Source: Mangifera indica (lineage: Eukaryota > Streptophyta > Magnoliopsida > Sapindales > Anacardiaceae). From it: a stretch of DNA of 64,000 bases. The stretch spans positions 8,490,988-8,554,987 of the forward strand of contig NC_058140.1 in NCBI RefSeq assembly GCF_011075055.1. Reading direction: 5' to 3'. The stretch's first letter is position 1. Each line of letters begins with the position of its first letter. Positions 44,009 through 56,712 of this stretch are shown here, one piece after another. The notes beneath the pieces are model-generated. The model did not search any database, was not told the DNA's origin, and was given only the letters and a program-made list of their open reading frames with translations. The position numbers and the translations under genes are program-made.

Positions 44009-47000
44009 GCTTTTTATCTTAATAGGAAAGGTATAGAATAATATTGTTAAGTGTCCAATATTTTCTTTTAAATTTACAATATTCTTTTAGATCCGTGCAT
44101 TGAATATAATTCATAATTGTTAATTCAATACTATTGATGAAATAATTCATAACACCAAATCTATAAATTGTTATTGCTAGTGATGAAATTTTTATCAATG
44201 AAAAATATACTGAACTGCCTCCATGTCTAGTTATGGCACAAGTTGTCCATCGTTCGGTATGTTGCAACATTGGAAAACGCATAGCGCAAAGTGATTAGTG
44301 CCGAAAGGATACACAAATTTTATTAGAAGAGAAAAAAATATTATTATGAATGCTTTTATATGTTATGGACAAGCTTATAGAAAAGTTTATGGCACATGTT
44401 CATAAAATATTCAATGCAAGGTTTAAGCTATGTAAAATTTTGTCCAAATTTTATTGCTCTCCAGACATATCACAAAACTTCAAAATCCTCTCTTGTTGAC
44501 TAATTTACAAACTTGGTTTTAACCGTTGAACTGCAAGAGGGTAAAACATGATGGTTGCCATAGTCAATTAAAGTAAAAGACAAAATCCCTAGCACCTATT
44601 ATACGTAACTTTTGAATTTTTCCTCCTTTGTTGTAAGGGAAGAAAAATACTCGGTTATCCAATCACCCAAATCATCCTTCATATAGGTGAATCCCCGTAA
44701 ATCTTTTACTATTGTTTGAATGAAAAAATAAAATATGAGAGCTAACACTATAAAAGTGGCTAGTGTTACTTAAAAATGTGAATTTATATCATAACCCTAT
44801 TTGCTCCTTTATATACTTCACCTCTATTTGAAATTTTGGACCAATCCCTAAATTTATATTAATTAGGCTCTTAAATATTATTAATATTTATTTCTAAGCA
44901 TTACAATAGATTTTAAGAGACATCAAAATTTGCCAACTTTGGGATAACCAGATGTAACTCATTTTTTTGTGCATTAAACTTCAATCTTCCGAGTCATAGC
45001 AAACAACCTTTTATGTATATGATCCATAGGTTCTCTAATAAGTTGAAAGTAAATAAAATCGTAATTAATCTATAATTAATCATTTCTTTACTAACAACTC
45101 GTAAGCGACCTCTAACAAGATAATATAACCATCTAACATATGGAGAGTCAATGTTAACTAATGAAACATTTCAATAATATGGTTACTGTTCAATCACATG
45201 CTTTTATTATTATGATATTTCATCAAGATTAGGGTACATAAATAGTACCTACCTTAATTTCCTTGACTTCTTAATTGAATTTTGAGTCAACAATTGGGTA
45301 TTGTTGGATTTGGGCATTGACTCTAATCCTTACTATAGCCATAGATTTCATTAGTCGTAGTCGTCTATTATATAGCATCATGAGATACCTTTCTCATAAA
45401 CCTGGGAGTCATTAATCCTTTGTTAATTCACAATAATCAAACTACACTTCTTGATATATTCAACCACTATTATATTGATAACGTTACGAAAATGATTACA
45501 TTAGGCTAATGTCAAATTAGACCAATTGGTGTATGAAACATTTAAGTAATCTCAACATAAAGATCATATACACCACTATCCATTAAAAGATCTATTTCAC
45601 AGACACTAGGGTTACCACTATATGCAATCCCTTTGGCAAGTTAGTCTAGATGACATACAATCAACATCTATCCATGGGTTACACAAGGTTGACATCATCA
45701 ACCTTGACATGTGATATCTATCATTACCTTTTAATAGGTTCATTCAATACTATGCTAATCTTACCATATTATTTGTCTTTAGTTAGAATAATATTAAGGC
45801 TATGAACGTTTTAGATCAGCCATCATATATGCTTATAAGGTTTGCACAATCAAGTTACACGTTCATCCCTTCATCATTGTTCTACCAATTCAAAGACATT
45901 CAACAAACATACATAAATACATATGAATAACAAATTAATAATTGTCATTTTATTAATGATACAATACAATATAACTTAGGATGAAATTACTTAAATAACC
46001 TCAATTGATTGGCTTTAAAGCACCTGTTCTAACATCTTCTTCATAACATAAAGATTTACGAGCTTCTAGACTGTAGACTCACCAACCCTTATGAAAAAGT
46101 ATTATATATAGCGTAAAGATACATTGATAGGCATTTGAATATAATTGGAAAAGAGCAACTGCTAGCAAGTCAATCATCTCTTGTACAAATTAGTGTAAAA
46201 GGAAGAGTCGCTCCGCACCTCAGAACAACATCATATAAAGTGTGTCCATCCTTTAAAATGATCACTGTAAGGGTATGCAACTCAACGAAAAGGCCTTAAG
46301 TCTCTTTTATGTAGGCTAATTCTATTGTAGTAAGAGGTCACAACATTATGTTACCATTCAATTTAGGAAGATGCATTGAAGAAACACCTACCTCTATCTA
46401 TTTCATTAGAACAACCTCACTAAGTTGGGGCCTCTTAGTAAGAGGTTTTAAGACCCTTTATCTAGATGTCCACCCTTTCTATAAACCAAAAAAGCTGCAT
46501 CCTTAAAAGACAAGCCTTTTGACTCAACAACATAGTTGTCATTAGAACTTTTTGAAGACATATAAAAGATATATAAGTTCTTTTCAAGAAAAGCTATAGA
46601 AGTTGAGGCCTTAAAGAAAAACATCAGTTTAGAAAAAAAAATCTTACCATTTTTTATTTTGTTAACCAAGGAACCCCACCCCATGTTGGTTGGAGGGGTA
46701 AACTTCAAGACATAATGATCAAATCTATAACCATTGTATCAGGTAAGTCAATGTTTCACAAGTATGATAAAAGCTTGAACCTAAACCTTCTCTCTAGAAG
46801 TTCTAATATTCTATCAATTTTACTAACGCCTGAGATAAAAAAAAAAAATCTTACCTTGATAAAAGTGAATGAAGAATGCATGAAGAAGATGTTTGATTTG
46901 AAAAATTAGGGTTTCTTCAAAGAACATATAAGGAAAACTTTATGACTTAAAAACTTGGCAACTCATTTATAAACAAATAAGGAAAAACCAAGGGAACATA

Positions 47001-47279
47001 TATATATGCACCATTCGAAATCACACCTGGACACATGTTGAACATCTATGCATTAAATGCTTACCATCTACTATAATCCAATTAGCTAAAATCATGACCA
47101 ACCGCATGTTATTTATTTGTGCAAGAGAGAAAAGTTTCTACAATGCTATTTGAACTCTTGAAATTAGGTACAATTGTGATATTGTCAGAAATCCTCCCTA
47201 AAATCAACTCTCAAAGATGACCACAAATAGTAGCTAGCAGATAACAACTGATAGATAACAACTGCATAAAACAACTAAG
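44009..47279. other. intergenic, no gene recognised
   Basis: A long AT-rich stretch. The region 44900-46000 reads like decayed noncoding retroelement sequence but has no LTR ends or coding motifs I can name. A minus-strand open frame of 86 codons (46448-46708) has a Ser/Lys-rich middle and no known motif. Homopolymers and short ORFs elsewhere are not credible genes. Confidence 0.4.
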
Positions 47280-47284
47280 CAAAC
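47280..47284. repeat. Copia-6 target-site duplication, left copy
   Basis: caaac, repeated exactly at 52372-52376. Confidence 0.9.
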
Positions 47285-47839
47285 TGTAATGTTTGTTTAA
47301 AAACTATAAAGGTAGTAATGTAATTAGAGCTAAGGATGCATGAGTCATTACTTTCATTAAGTAAGGGCAATTTGGTAATTTTGTTAGGCTTTCACATTAT
47401 TTGACCTAAGTATAAAAAGCTTGCGTTGGTTGAGAGCTGTAGAGAAGAGAGGAAAAAAAGAAAATAAAGGCGACAGGTTGTTGGGTTTTTTCTTCTCTGT
47501 TTTGTGCGTCTTGTGGCTGCTATGTAACGGTTTTTGGCTTCTTGAGTTTGATTGGCGGTGTCTTTACGACGAAGTTAGGTTCTTTTTGACTTTGTTTTGC
47601 TATGTATTTGTTTTGTATATTGTTTTTGGATGTACAAAGATTGAGATTCGTGTGTTTGCATATTGTAATCGAACTTGGTATTAGTGGATTTGACTAGAGG
47701 AACACCTCTGCCTTGGATGTAGGATTTCTTTTATGAAATTCGAACCAAGTATATCGTGTTGTTATATTTTTTCCTGTTTTCCGTTGTTATATTATTCGAA
47801 TCGAAATTTCTTGGGGTTCGATAATATAAATCTATAACA
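47285..47839 (+). repeat. Copia-6 5' LTR
   Basis: See element entry. It contains a TATA box at 47411-47418. The open frame inside it begins with TTG and not ATG. Confidence 0.95.
47411..47418 (+). promoter_or_regulatory. Copia-6 LTR TATA box
   Basis: tataaaaa, followed about 30 bases later by the likely transcription start of the element. The same box is at 51943-51950 in the 3' LTR. Confidence 0.7.
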
Positions 47840-47841
47840 AG

Positions 47842-47854
47842 TGGTATCAGAGCC
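47842..47854 (+). other. Copia-6 primer-binding site
   Basis: tggtatcagagcc, an exact copy of the usual complement of the initiator Met tRNA 3' end, two bases after the LTR. Confidence 0.95.
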
Positions 47855-48121
47855 ACTAAAGATTTTTCCAATCTGTGATGTTTTGACCTATTTTCGTTTC
47901 TATTCTGTTTATATTTGGCTATTTGTGTATATCTTGAGATGTGTTTGGCTTTCGTGCTTTTCAATATATTCTGGTGAAATATATGTGTTGTCTCTTGATA
48001 TATTTGAATATATTTCGGAAAGATTGTGTTCTTGTTGTGAGTACTTTGCTTTCTTGGTACTGCTATGTATTCTTTTGGTATCTGTAGGATTAAAGAAACT
48101 AAAAGAAATAACAAAGAACAT

Positions 48122-51100
48122 AATGGGGTTAACAAGACTGGAAATAGAACAATTTAATAAAAAAAAATGATTTTAATATTTGGAGGAAAAAGATGAGGGT
48201 TGTCTTGGTGCATCAAAAGTGTGCAAAGGCCTTGGAGGGTGTAGATGTTTTACCTTCTGATATCACAGAATCTCAGAAGGCCAAAAAGATAAAAGAGGCA
48301 TAACAGAAAGTGTGCAAAGGTCAAAAGTATGCAAAGGCCTTGCAAGAAAGAGGCAGAATAGAAAAGAAAATTCAACAAAAAGATAAAAGAAATAATAAAT
48401 CTAAATCTAGGCCAAAAAGGGTTTGTTGGAATTGTCATAAAGAAGGTCATATGAAAAGAAATTGCCCTGAAAGAAAGAAAATGAATTTTCCTTCAAATAA
48501 TGAGAAACATGATTCTGTAAATCTACTTGATGGCTATGATAGTGCTTAAGTATTGGTATTATCTGAGGGGTTGTCTAGGGAAGAATAGGTTTTAGATTCA
48601 AGATGCACCTTTCACATGACACCTAGAAAAGACTGGTTTTTAGATTTAAAACAGATAAATGGGGGAAAAGTCTTAATGGGTAATGATGATGCATGTGAGG
48701 TAACTGGTATAGGTGTAATAAAACTGAAACTTACTGATGGTTTTATTAAAATTCTCAATGATGTTAGACTAGTTCCTAAATTGAGAAGAAACCTAATATC
48801 TTTAGTTTTGTTAGATTCTAATGGTTATTCTTATAAATCTGAAAAAGGTGTGTTTAAAATAATGAGAGGAGCTTTAGTAGTAATAAGAGTTAAACTAATC
48901 AATGGGTTATACATTTTAGAGGGAACAGCTGTTAGTGACTCAATGTCTTCCAGGCCTGATAAGGTGGATGAAACTGCTTTGTGGCATAAAAAGGCTATGA
49001 CACATTAGTTTTTTGGGCTTGCAAGAACTTTGTAAACAAAACTTGATTAATTCTAAAAGAATTTCTACATTAGAGTTTTGTGAGAATTGTGTTTTAGGGA
49101 AGTCACACAGGTTGAGGTTTGCAGCTGCTACTCATAGATCAAAGAATATTCTTGATTATGTGCATTCAGATTTGTGGGGTTCTCCTTAGGTACGTAGTTC
49201 TCTATCTAGTACTCATTATTTTCTAACCTTTGCGGATGATTTTTCAAGAAGAGTTTGGGTTTATTTATGAAAAACTAAAGATCAAGCTTTTGAATTTTTT
49301 TAAAGAATGGAAAACTCTTATTGAAAATCAAACAAATAAGAAACTAAAGCTTTTAAGAACAGACAATGGTCTTGAATTTTTTAATAAACAGTTTACTGAT
49401 TTTTGTAAATAATTTGGAATCTTGAGACATAGAACCTGTGCAAACACTCTTTAGCAGAATGGTCTTGTAGAGAGAATGAATAAGAGCATTCTGAACAAGG
49501 TAAGATGCATGTTAGCTGACTCAGGATTGAGTAAGAAATTATGGGTTGAAGCAATTGCTACTGTTTGTTATTTGATTAATAGATCACCCTCTTCTGCTAT
49601 TAATTTTAAGACTTCTATTGAATTGTGGTCTAGTAAACCACCAAATTTAAATCACTTGAGATCTTTTGGATGCCTTGCCTATATCCATATGAAACAGGGT
49701 AAGTTGAACCCTAGAGCCTTAAAGGTTGTTCTCTTAGGATATCCTACAAGGACTAAGGGTTATAAAGTCTAGTTAATTGATGAGTTAAAATGTGTGGTTA
49801 GTAGGGATGTTGTGTTTAATGAATTTTTATTTTATAAAAATCTATTTATCTCTAACCAATCTCAGTCTAAATAGGTTTATATTGAGGTGGAGAATTATGA
49901 CTTGAGAAATTCTGCTAGTGTTGAGTCAAGTGATAGACTTGGTTTGGGCTCAGATCTAATTCATGCTCTAAAGTATGAAAATATGGGTTTGAACCAGCAA
50001 CCATCACAAAGTCAGAGTCAAAGTAGTTTAGATAGTGATGCATATTCTAATCTTTCTGATTATCAATTGGCTAGAGATAAGTCTAGAAGAGCTATTAAAC
50101 TGTAATCTAAATATGCTCATGCAGGTCTTATATCATATGCATTTAATGTAGGTGATTGTATTGAATTGAATGAACCATTAAATTTCAAACAAGCCTGTAT
50201 GAGTAAACACAAAAAAGAATGGTTAAATGCCATGCAAGCTAAAATTGATTCCCTGCATAAAAATAACACATGGATTCTTGTTAAAAGACCTGTAAATAAA
50301 AAGATTATAGGTTGTAAATGGGTTTTTAAGAGAAAACCTGCTGCTTCAGGCTTTGAAAATAGAAAGTTTAACGCTAGAGTTGTTGCAAAGGGTTTTTCCC
50401 AAGTAGAAGGAATTGACTATCATGAGATTTTTTCACCTGTAGTTAAACATATATTGATAAGGCTTATTTTATCTACTATGGTGTTATTTGATTTAGAACT
50501 TGAACAACTAGATGTTACTACTATCTTCCTTCATGGTAATCTAGAATAGTAGATTTATATGGAGTAACCAGAGGGTTTTGAGAAACTTGGATCTGAAGAT
50601 ATAGTTTGCTTACTAAAAAGGTCATTGTATGACCTAAAACAGGCACCAAAACAATGGTATAAAAGGTTTGATGACTATATGCTCTCCATTGGCTTTTCTA
50701 GAAGTAACTTTGATAATTGCGTTTATTTTTGTAAAACTGAAACAAGCAGCTATGTTTACTTGTTGATATATGTGGATGACATGCTTATTCTTTCAAAGAA
50801 AATAAGTGATCTGAATAGGTTGAAAAAATTGTTAAAAGATGAATTTGAAATGAAAGATTTAGGACCTGCAAAAAGAATCTTAGGGATGGATATTAATAGA
50901 GATAGGAGTAAAGGTATTTTAACTTTGTCTCACTCTGTGTATGTTAAAAAGGTTCTTGAATTGTATGGAATGCATGATGCTAAATTTGTTAATACTCCTA
51001 TTGGAGCTCATTTCAAATTAATGTCTGTTTTGCATGATTTGCCTACTAATGAATCTGAATATATGAAAAAGATTCCTTATGCAAATGTGGTAGGTAGCTT

Positions 51101-51743
51101 AATGTATGCTATAATAGGATCCAGACCTAATATTGCTTATGCAATCAGTTTGGTGAGTAGGTTTATGGGAAAACCTTGTAAAACACATTGGAATGTTGTG
51201 AAATGGGTGTTGAGATGCTTGAAAGGTTCATGTGATTTTGGTCTTGTATACACTGCATTTGATACTAACAGTTTACATGTTAAAAGATACCGTGATTCAG
51301 ATTATGTTGCAGATTTAGACAAGAGGAGATCTCTAACTGGCTATATTTTCACATTTAGTGATAATGTGATAAGTTAGAAGAGTTGTCTTCAACATGTTAT
51401 TGCTTTGTCTACAACAGAAGTTGAATATGTTGCATTAACAGAGGCTACAAAAGAAGCTTTGTGGTTGAAAGGTATAACAGAAGAGTTGGGGTTGCATTGT
51501 GGTACTCCTGTGATCTATTGTGACTCACAAAGTGCAATATATCTGTCTAAAAATAGTGTTTTTCATGAGAGAACAAAGCATATAGATGTTAGGTTGCATT
51601 TTATAAGAGAAATTTTGTCTAAAGGTCAAGTAATTCTGGAGAAAATTGCTTCAGAGGTTAATCCTGCTGATATTTTGACAAAGGTAGTTCCAATAAACAA
51701 GTTTAAGAGTGCCTTAGAGTTGTTACAAATTGGAAAGGTGTGA
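48122..51743 (+). pseudogene. Copia-6 gag-pol remnant
   Basis: Gag starts MGLTRLEIEQFN at 48122, has a one-base frameshift in an A run, then WRKKMRVVLVHQKCAKAL. Most of the gag core is deleted before a basic stretch and the intact knuckle CWNCHKEGHMKRNC (about 48421-48465). The protease motif DSGC reads DSRC after a stop (near 48590). Integrase: HSDLWGSP, FLTFADDFSRRVWV, LRTDNGLEFF and QNGLVERMNKSI, with at least four stops. RT (50166-51377): GCKWVFKRK, then LEQLDVTTIFLHG, then YVDDMLILS intact. RNase H (51290-51743): YRDSDYVADLDKRRSLTGY, STTEVEYVALTEATKEALWL, YCDSQSAIYLSKN, ending ADILTK. The RT catalytic Asp pair survives but the polyprotein cannot be made. Confidence 0.95.
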
Positions 51744-51817
51744 GTCTGTCTTGCAGAGGTGTTTTTGCTAGTTAAATTCATGTTTTGAGTCTTGTAGTTT
51801 TCAAACAAGGTGGAGTT

Positions 51818-52371
51818 TGTAATGTTTGTTTAAAAATTATAAGGGCAGTAATGCAATTAGAGCTAAGGATGCATGAGTCATTACTTTCATTAAGTAAGGG
51901 CAGTTTGGTAATTCTGTTAAGCTTTCACATTATTTGACCTAAGTATAAAAAGCTTGCGTTGGCTGAGAGTTGTAGAGAAGAGAGGAAAAAAGAAAATAGA
52001 GGTGATAGGTTGCTGGGTTTCTTCTTCTCTATTTTGTGCATCTTATGGCTGTTATGTAGAGGTTTTTGGCTTCTTGAGTTCGATTGGCGGTGTCTCTATG
52101 GTGAAGTCAAGTTCTCTTTGACTTTGTTTTGTCGTATACTTGCTTTGTATATTGTTTTTGGATGTAAAAAGATTGAGATCCATGTGTTTGTATATTGTAA
52201 TCGAACTTGGTATTAATGGATTTGACTAGAGGAACACCTCTGCCTTGGATGTAGGACTTCTTTTACAAAATTCGAACCAAGTATATCATGTTGTTATATT
52301 TTTTCCTGTTTTCTGCTATTATATTGTTCGGATTGGAATTTCTTGGGGTTCGGTAATATAAATCTATAATA
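51818..52371 (+). repeat. Copia-6 3' LTR
   Basis: Colinear with 47285-47839; followed by the target duplication caaac at 52372-52376. Confidence 0.95.
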
Positions 52372-52376
52372 CAAAC

Positions 52377-52787
52377 ACTTCAAGAATCAAGGCTTGTGTG
52401 GAATTAGTTATCTTCTAGAAGCCTTATAGTGAAATATCAGGGCCACGTGCACCATGACCTCAACAATGATTTGCAATTAATGAGATGTTTCTTATTACCA
52501 AGGAATTAACCTCATAAAAAATCATCAACAATCAATAAAATCCAGTTATTCTACCTACCGTTTTGGTAGTCACTCTTATAGTGTTATTCTCAATTACTAT
52601 ATTTACTTAAATGTAACTTCTTTACTATAAATATGTACTGTAAGGGGTGACAAATAAGATCCCATCAAAAAAAATAGAAACATGTTGGATATAGTCATTC
52701 TAATAACAAATTAACTTGTAACATATTTTGATCAACTACCATGAATGTAGGTTCTTAAAGTTTTTTGGTATGTCTTTTTTTTATATC
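52377..52787. other. intergenic, no gene seen
   Basis: AT-rich flank of Copia-6; continuous with the sequence left of 47280 before the insertion. Confidence 0.5.
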
Positions 52788-52930
52788 AATAAAACTATAT
52801 TTACACACTTTGAATACACAAAATATATCATCATATAATTAGATAATTTTAAATTAAAGATAAAGTAACATCTAATAACATAATAATACATAATCTATAT
52901 ATCTAAAATATATATATGTAGTATTATTAT
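52788..52930. mobile_element. MITE-like element, copy F
   Basis: Left end tcaataaaactatatttaca then cactttgaatacacaaaata. Core catataattagataatttta, aattaaagataaagtaacat. Right end atatatatatgtagtatta. Directly left of the duplicated segment starting near 52946. Confidence 0.7.
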
Positions 52931-52945
52931 TTTTATATACCTATA

Positions 52946-53460
52946 TCTCACTAATTCCGTATAATTATCGTTGGAACAAATTTATACACCAACTGTCAAA
53001 TACCTCGCTTAAACTTAAAAATATTAATAGTTACAAAAAAAATTAAAAACTTGTGCTAAAGAAAATAACGTTGATATAAAACAACGAGTTTTTTCTTGGG
53101 TGGATGAAAATTGTAACAAAAAAATAATTCGTGAAGGAAATTTTTATTAAATATTTTTTGCAAAGCCAATTTTAGAAATGGTTTAGGTGTCTGAGCAAAT
53201 ATGACAGAAAAACTGTTTTACAGTTGACATGCATTTTTTTAAAACGTAAACTTCAAATATTTAAAATAAAAAAGATAAAGACAAGTATTAATGAATAACC
53301 CTCCAAATATCGATATTTACTGATATAAAATAATTGGTGCATTTATTTCAATTTTTTAAATGATTTTATTGGTTATTATCAATTGGAAGACACATTTTTA
53401 AACACAAGAAAAATATTATAAATTATATTGTATCAATAAATCTTGTGTGACCTCAGTTCA
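52946..53460. repeat. segmental duplication, copy 1
   Basis: From tctcactaattccgtataat to cttgtgtgacctcagttca. Colinear with 54918-55530 but lacking the MITE present there. No coding region. Confidence 0.75.
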
Positions 53461-54917
53461 TTAATAATAATAATAATAATAATATATTAATGCTTAATTG
53501 AATAACATATTATATTAAATCTTAATTGAAAAATCCTAACACATATTTCTATTCTTCGCATGATATACAGATATAGCATAAAGAAACTTTTTAAAACAAT
53601 TTTGTACTTTTCCCGTTGGAACAATTTATATGTGCATTTTCGTTCCGTAGTACTGGAGGTTGAAATTTGGATTGAAAACTGGTTGTTATTAAATTAATAT
53701 AGATTTTAGATTTTAGATTCAACAGAAAAAATGGTATCCGAAACTTTGGTGATTTGTGAGAGGGAAGTGAAGATATATAAGAACAGAAATTTATTTCTAA
53801 TTTATTAAGAAAGTAATTCGAATTGTCAAATGTTGTTGATATTAGAAAGCATACAGATAAGATGGGTTGGTCCTGGGTGGAATCTTGAAAGCTTTTAATC
53901 CACGCTATGAAAATCGGCCCCTTGCTTAATTGGATGGGTACGAATTTTTAATGTATTCGTTGTTCACCACTAATAAATATTCAATATTCTCATTTAGCAT
54001 ATGGTGACATTCCAAGGATTATGCTTGTACGTGTGGTTCAATTTAAATTATAAAATTGAATCAAATTATTTAAAAAGTATGGTTTAATTTGGGTTGATTT
54101 AAATTATAAAGTAGTTTAGTTTTTATTATAAAATTTTTTGTTTTAATTTAATAAATTCTAGAAAAACAGTTTACAGTTTAGATTATAGTTTAAATGTTAT
54201 CATTTATGTATTTAAAAGTATATTAACATAGTTTTATTTTTTTAAAAAAAAAATATATAAAGGCCTAATGTATTTCTAACACAATACATGTAATATATAT
54301 ACTATAAACATATAAAAAAATGATAAATTAAATATAAAAATAAATAGTATGAACTACAAATTTATTGTATTATGAGTGTAACTGTAATTTATTAAAGTAG
54401 TAAAGGGAATATTGAAATTTAAAAATTAAAAAAAAACCTTAAACTCTTTTTGAATTTTCAAAGAATCATTTAACACCTGTAAAATTTTAAAAAATTTAGT
54501 TCTCCCCCTAAAATACTGACTCTCAACATTAACACATTTATCTATAATGCACTTGTAATTTTTAAAAAAATTTTAATTAAAGTAGAAAATATTTGGTGGT
54601 GAATGATTTTTCGTATATTCAATCTATAATCTAAACTATCTTTTTTTTTAGTTTAGTTTGATTTGATTTAAAATTTTTTTAAATACTTTTTTTAGTTTGA
54701 TTTGAAAAAAACTTTTAAACTACACTAAATAGAACTATGTACACCCATAAAGAATTATGATAGTGGTTCTATTTTTAAATGATTCGATCTAATTTTATGA
54801 TTGAAATTGAATTTTGCATACCCTTGCATTCTATAATTGAAAACCATTATTTTTAAGTTAAATCTAATTTTTCCTAACACATCTTTTACTAATTTGGGCT
54901 TTTTCATGCACTTGGAT
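53461..54917. other. intergenic, no gene seen
   Basis: Starts with an (AAT)n microsatellite at about 53460-53485. Very AT-rich at 54020-54900, with many tttaaatta-type words. No coding signal. Confidence 0.5.
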
Positions 54918-55530
54918 TTCACTAATTCAGTATGATTTTCATTGGTACAAATTTATATGCCAACAACTCTCAAATACTTCACTTAACTTAAAAATATTAA
55001 TTGTTACAAAAAAAATTAAACAATAAAATTATATATATTCATTTTTAATACATATTTATGTGTATTTTTATGTGTGTTATCATATGATTTGATGATTTTG
55101 AATTTAAGATAAAGTAATATCTAATCACATAATAACGCGTATAAGTATATACATATTTATATGCTCAAAATAAATATTCATAATATTATGCTAGATAAAA
55201 ATGGTAAAAAAAAAAATTCATAAATGAAATGTTTATTAAGATAATTTTTGCAACGCCAATTTTAGAACTAGTTTAGGCGTTTGAGTAAATATGACAGGAA
55301 AACTGCTTTACCATAACCATAGCATAGACATGCATTTTCTCACACTGTAAACTTAAAATATTTAAAATAAAAGAGATAAAAACAAGTTTCAATGAATAAC
55401 CTATCCAGTATCGATATATACTAATACAAAATAGTTGGTGTATTTATTGGTTATGATCAATTAAAAAAAAAATGTAAATTTTATTTGTATCAATAACTCT
55501 TATGTGACACACCCCAGTTCTTTAACAAAG
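54918..55530. repeat. segmental duplication, copy 2 (with MITE inserted)
   Basis: From ttcactaattcagtatgatt to the tgtgacacaccccagttct region. It matches 52946-53460 on both sides of the MITE copy at 55020-55190. Confidence 0.75.
55020..55190. mobile_element. MITE-like element, copy G
   Basis: Left end caataaaattatatatattc. Core catatgatttgatgattttg, aatttaagataaagtaatat, ctaatcacataataacg. Right end attcataatattatgct. Absent from the paralogous position near 53030, so insertion is demonstrated by comparison within the window. Confidence 0.8.
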
Positions 55531-55984
55531 TCCAAGGGTAAAATAGAAATTAAGTAAAAATTTAATTAGAGTCTCCTACTTATTGAGTGATTATCACTCA
55601 TTCCTCATTTTCTTATGTTTGACAAGTAACAAGTGATTATAAAGGTTGCAAGGCAAGAAGGTCAGTTGGCGTAGGTAGATGTGAGGGGCATTTTTGTCAA
55701 TTCTAATAAATATGATTTTATGATGTATTTATAAGATTTAGTTTTATGTATGGACATTGTTATGCCTTAGTTTTATTTGAGTTCATAGTTTTTAGTTACT
55801 ATGACATCCTTTGGAACATTTCCATTGGATTTTATTGATAAATGTTATGATTGAATTTTATTATTATTCTTATCAAATAGATGAATGTTTGAGAATGATG
55901 AATTATTAAATGAATGCATGCTCTGCTTGTTTAGTATGGTTGTATTACTTTACGAAGGGCAGCACTTCTAAAAGGGGTCTTACA
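55503..55984. repeat. gypsy-type LTR, short decayed copy
   Basis: Starts tgtgacacaccccagttctt and ends ggggtcttaca. It contains ctcctacttattgagtgatt with atcactcatt and aggggcatttttgtcaattc, matching the right part of the LTR at 35839-37460 in layout. The flanking five bases do not match. The duplicated segment at 53450 carries only the first about 15 bases. Confidence 0.55.
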
Positions 55985-56488
55985 TTGAAGGTGTAATAAT
56001 TTATGTCATCAATCAAGTGTGTTCACCCAAACTCATACCATTTATCACAATCATGTAGACTAGGAACTCATGCTAAAGGGATGAAAAACCAAAATAAGCA
56101 AACAAAAGCTTAAAATTTGTTTCACAATTCACAGTAGTAATTTACTTCCATTAGTCACTCTTATAAGCCCAAGGTGAGTAGCTCTACAGGCACATTGCTT
56201 AAAAAGGGGATCATATTAAGCCTCGTTGCCACCTAGATGATCATAGGCTTCTAATAAGCCTTGTTATTGTCTATAGGTGAAACATTACCCATTAAGAAGA
56301 TTTTCCTTTAAAAATTTTTTTATACATACTACCTATTATGACAACATTGCATAATCAAGATTCGGGGGCATCATGACCTCCTCACGGTCACTGTCTAAGT
56401 CCTAGTTTTCTTAAACACTGGAATCACATTATTTACATTTAAAATTATTAATTCTCTTTTAATCCTAACCATTGATCACTAAAAGGTG
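55985..56488. other. intergenic, no gene seen
   Basis: Contains no supportable gene. Ends at the left LTR of Copia-7. Confidence 0.5.
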
Positions 56489-56697
56489 TGTTGAGTTGTA
56501 TATGAGTTGTATCTCTAAATTAGGAAGGATATAATTAGGGATAATTAAGGATATAATCAGGGATAATTAAGGAGATTGTATCTTAGTAAAACTAGGAAAG
56601 TACATATACTATTTCCTATTCTAGGATTTAGAAATTCACATAAGTATTGATGTAAATTCACTTTTCAATAAAGAATATTTCTCTCAAGGTTATTTCA
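56489..56697 (+). repeat. Copia-7 5' LTR
   Basis: tgttgagttgtatatgagtt ... ctcaaggttatttca. Contains four ggataattaagg-type words in tandem. Confidence 0.95.
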
Positions 56698-56699
56698 TG

Positions 56700-56712
56700 T
56701 GGTATCAGAGCC
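56700..56712 (+). other. Copia-7 primer-binding site
   Basis: tggtatcagagcc, exact match to the initiator Met tRNA complement. Confidence 0.95.

Larger units (their letters stand above)
47285..52371 (+). mobile_element. Copia-6: complete-length copia element with TSD
   Basis: 5087 bases. LTRs at 47285-47839 (555) and 51818-52371 (554) start tgtaatgtttgtttaaaaa and end tctataaca/tctataata. A perfect 5-base duplication, caaac, flanks the element. The primer site tggtatcagagcc starts at 47842. A purine tract (aaggtggag) precedes the 3' LTR. By eye the LTRs differ at roughly 50 positions (about 90% identity), nearly all transitions. The order is gag, protease, integrase, RT, RNase H, all decayed by stops at former Trp and Gln codons. 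Gag is much shortened. Confidence 0.95.

Noticed and set aside
46448..46708. Minus-strand frame of 86 codons as a candidate gene
   Set aside because: No recognisable motif, no clear promoter or splice context, and surrounding DNA looks like decayed repeats. Kept only as a remark.
47421..47684. 87-codon open frame in the Copia-6 5' LTR, with a related frame at 51959-52216 in the 3' LTR
   Set aside because: Both begin with TTG, not ATG, and are just the two copies of one LTR. No sign of a gene.
47842..47854. tRNA-like words (tggtatcagagcc) here and at 56700
   Set aside because: These are retrotransposon primer-binding sites. No cloverleaf or tRNA gene is present around them.
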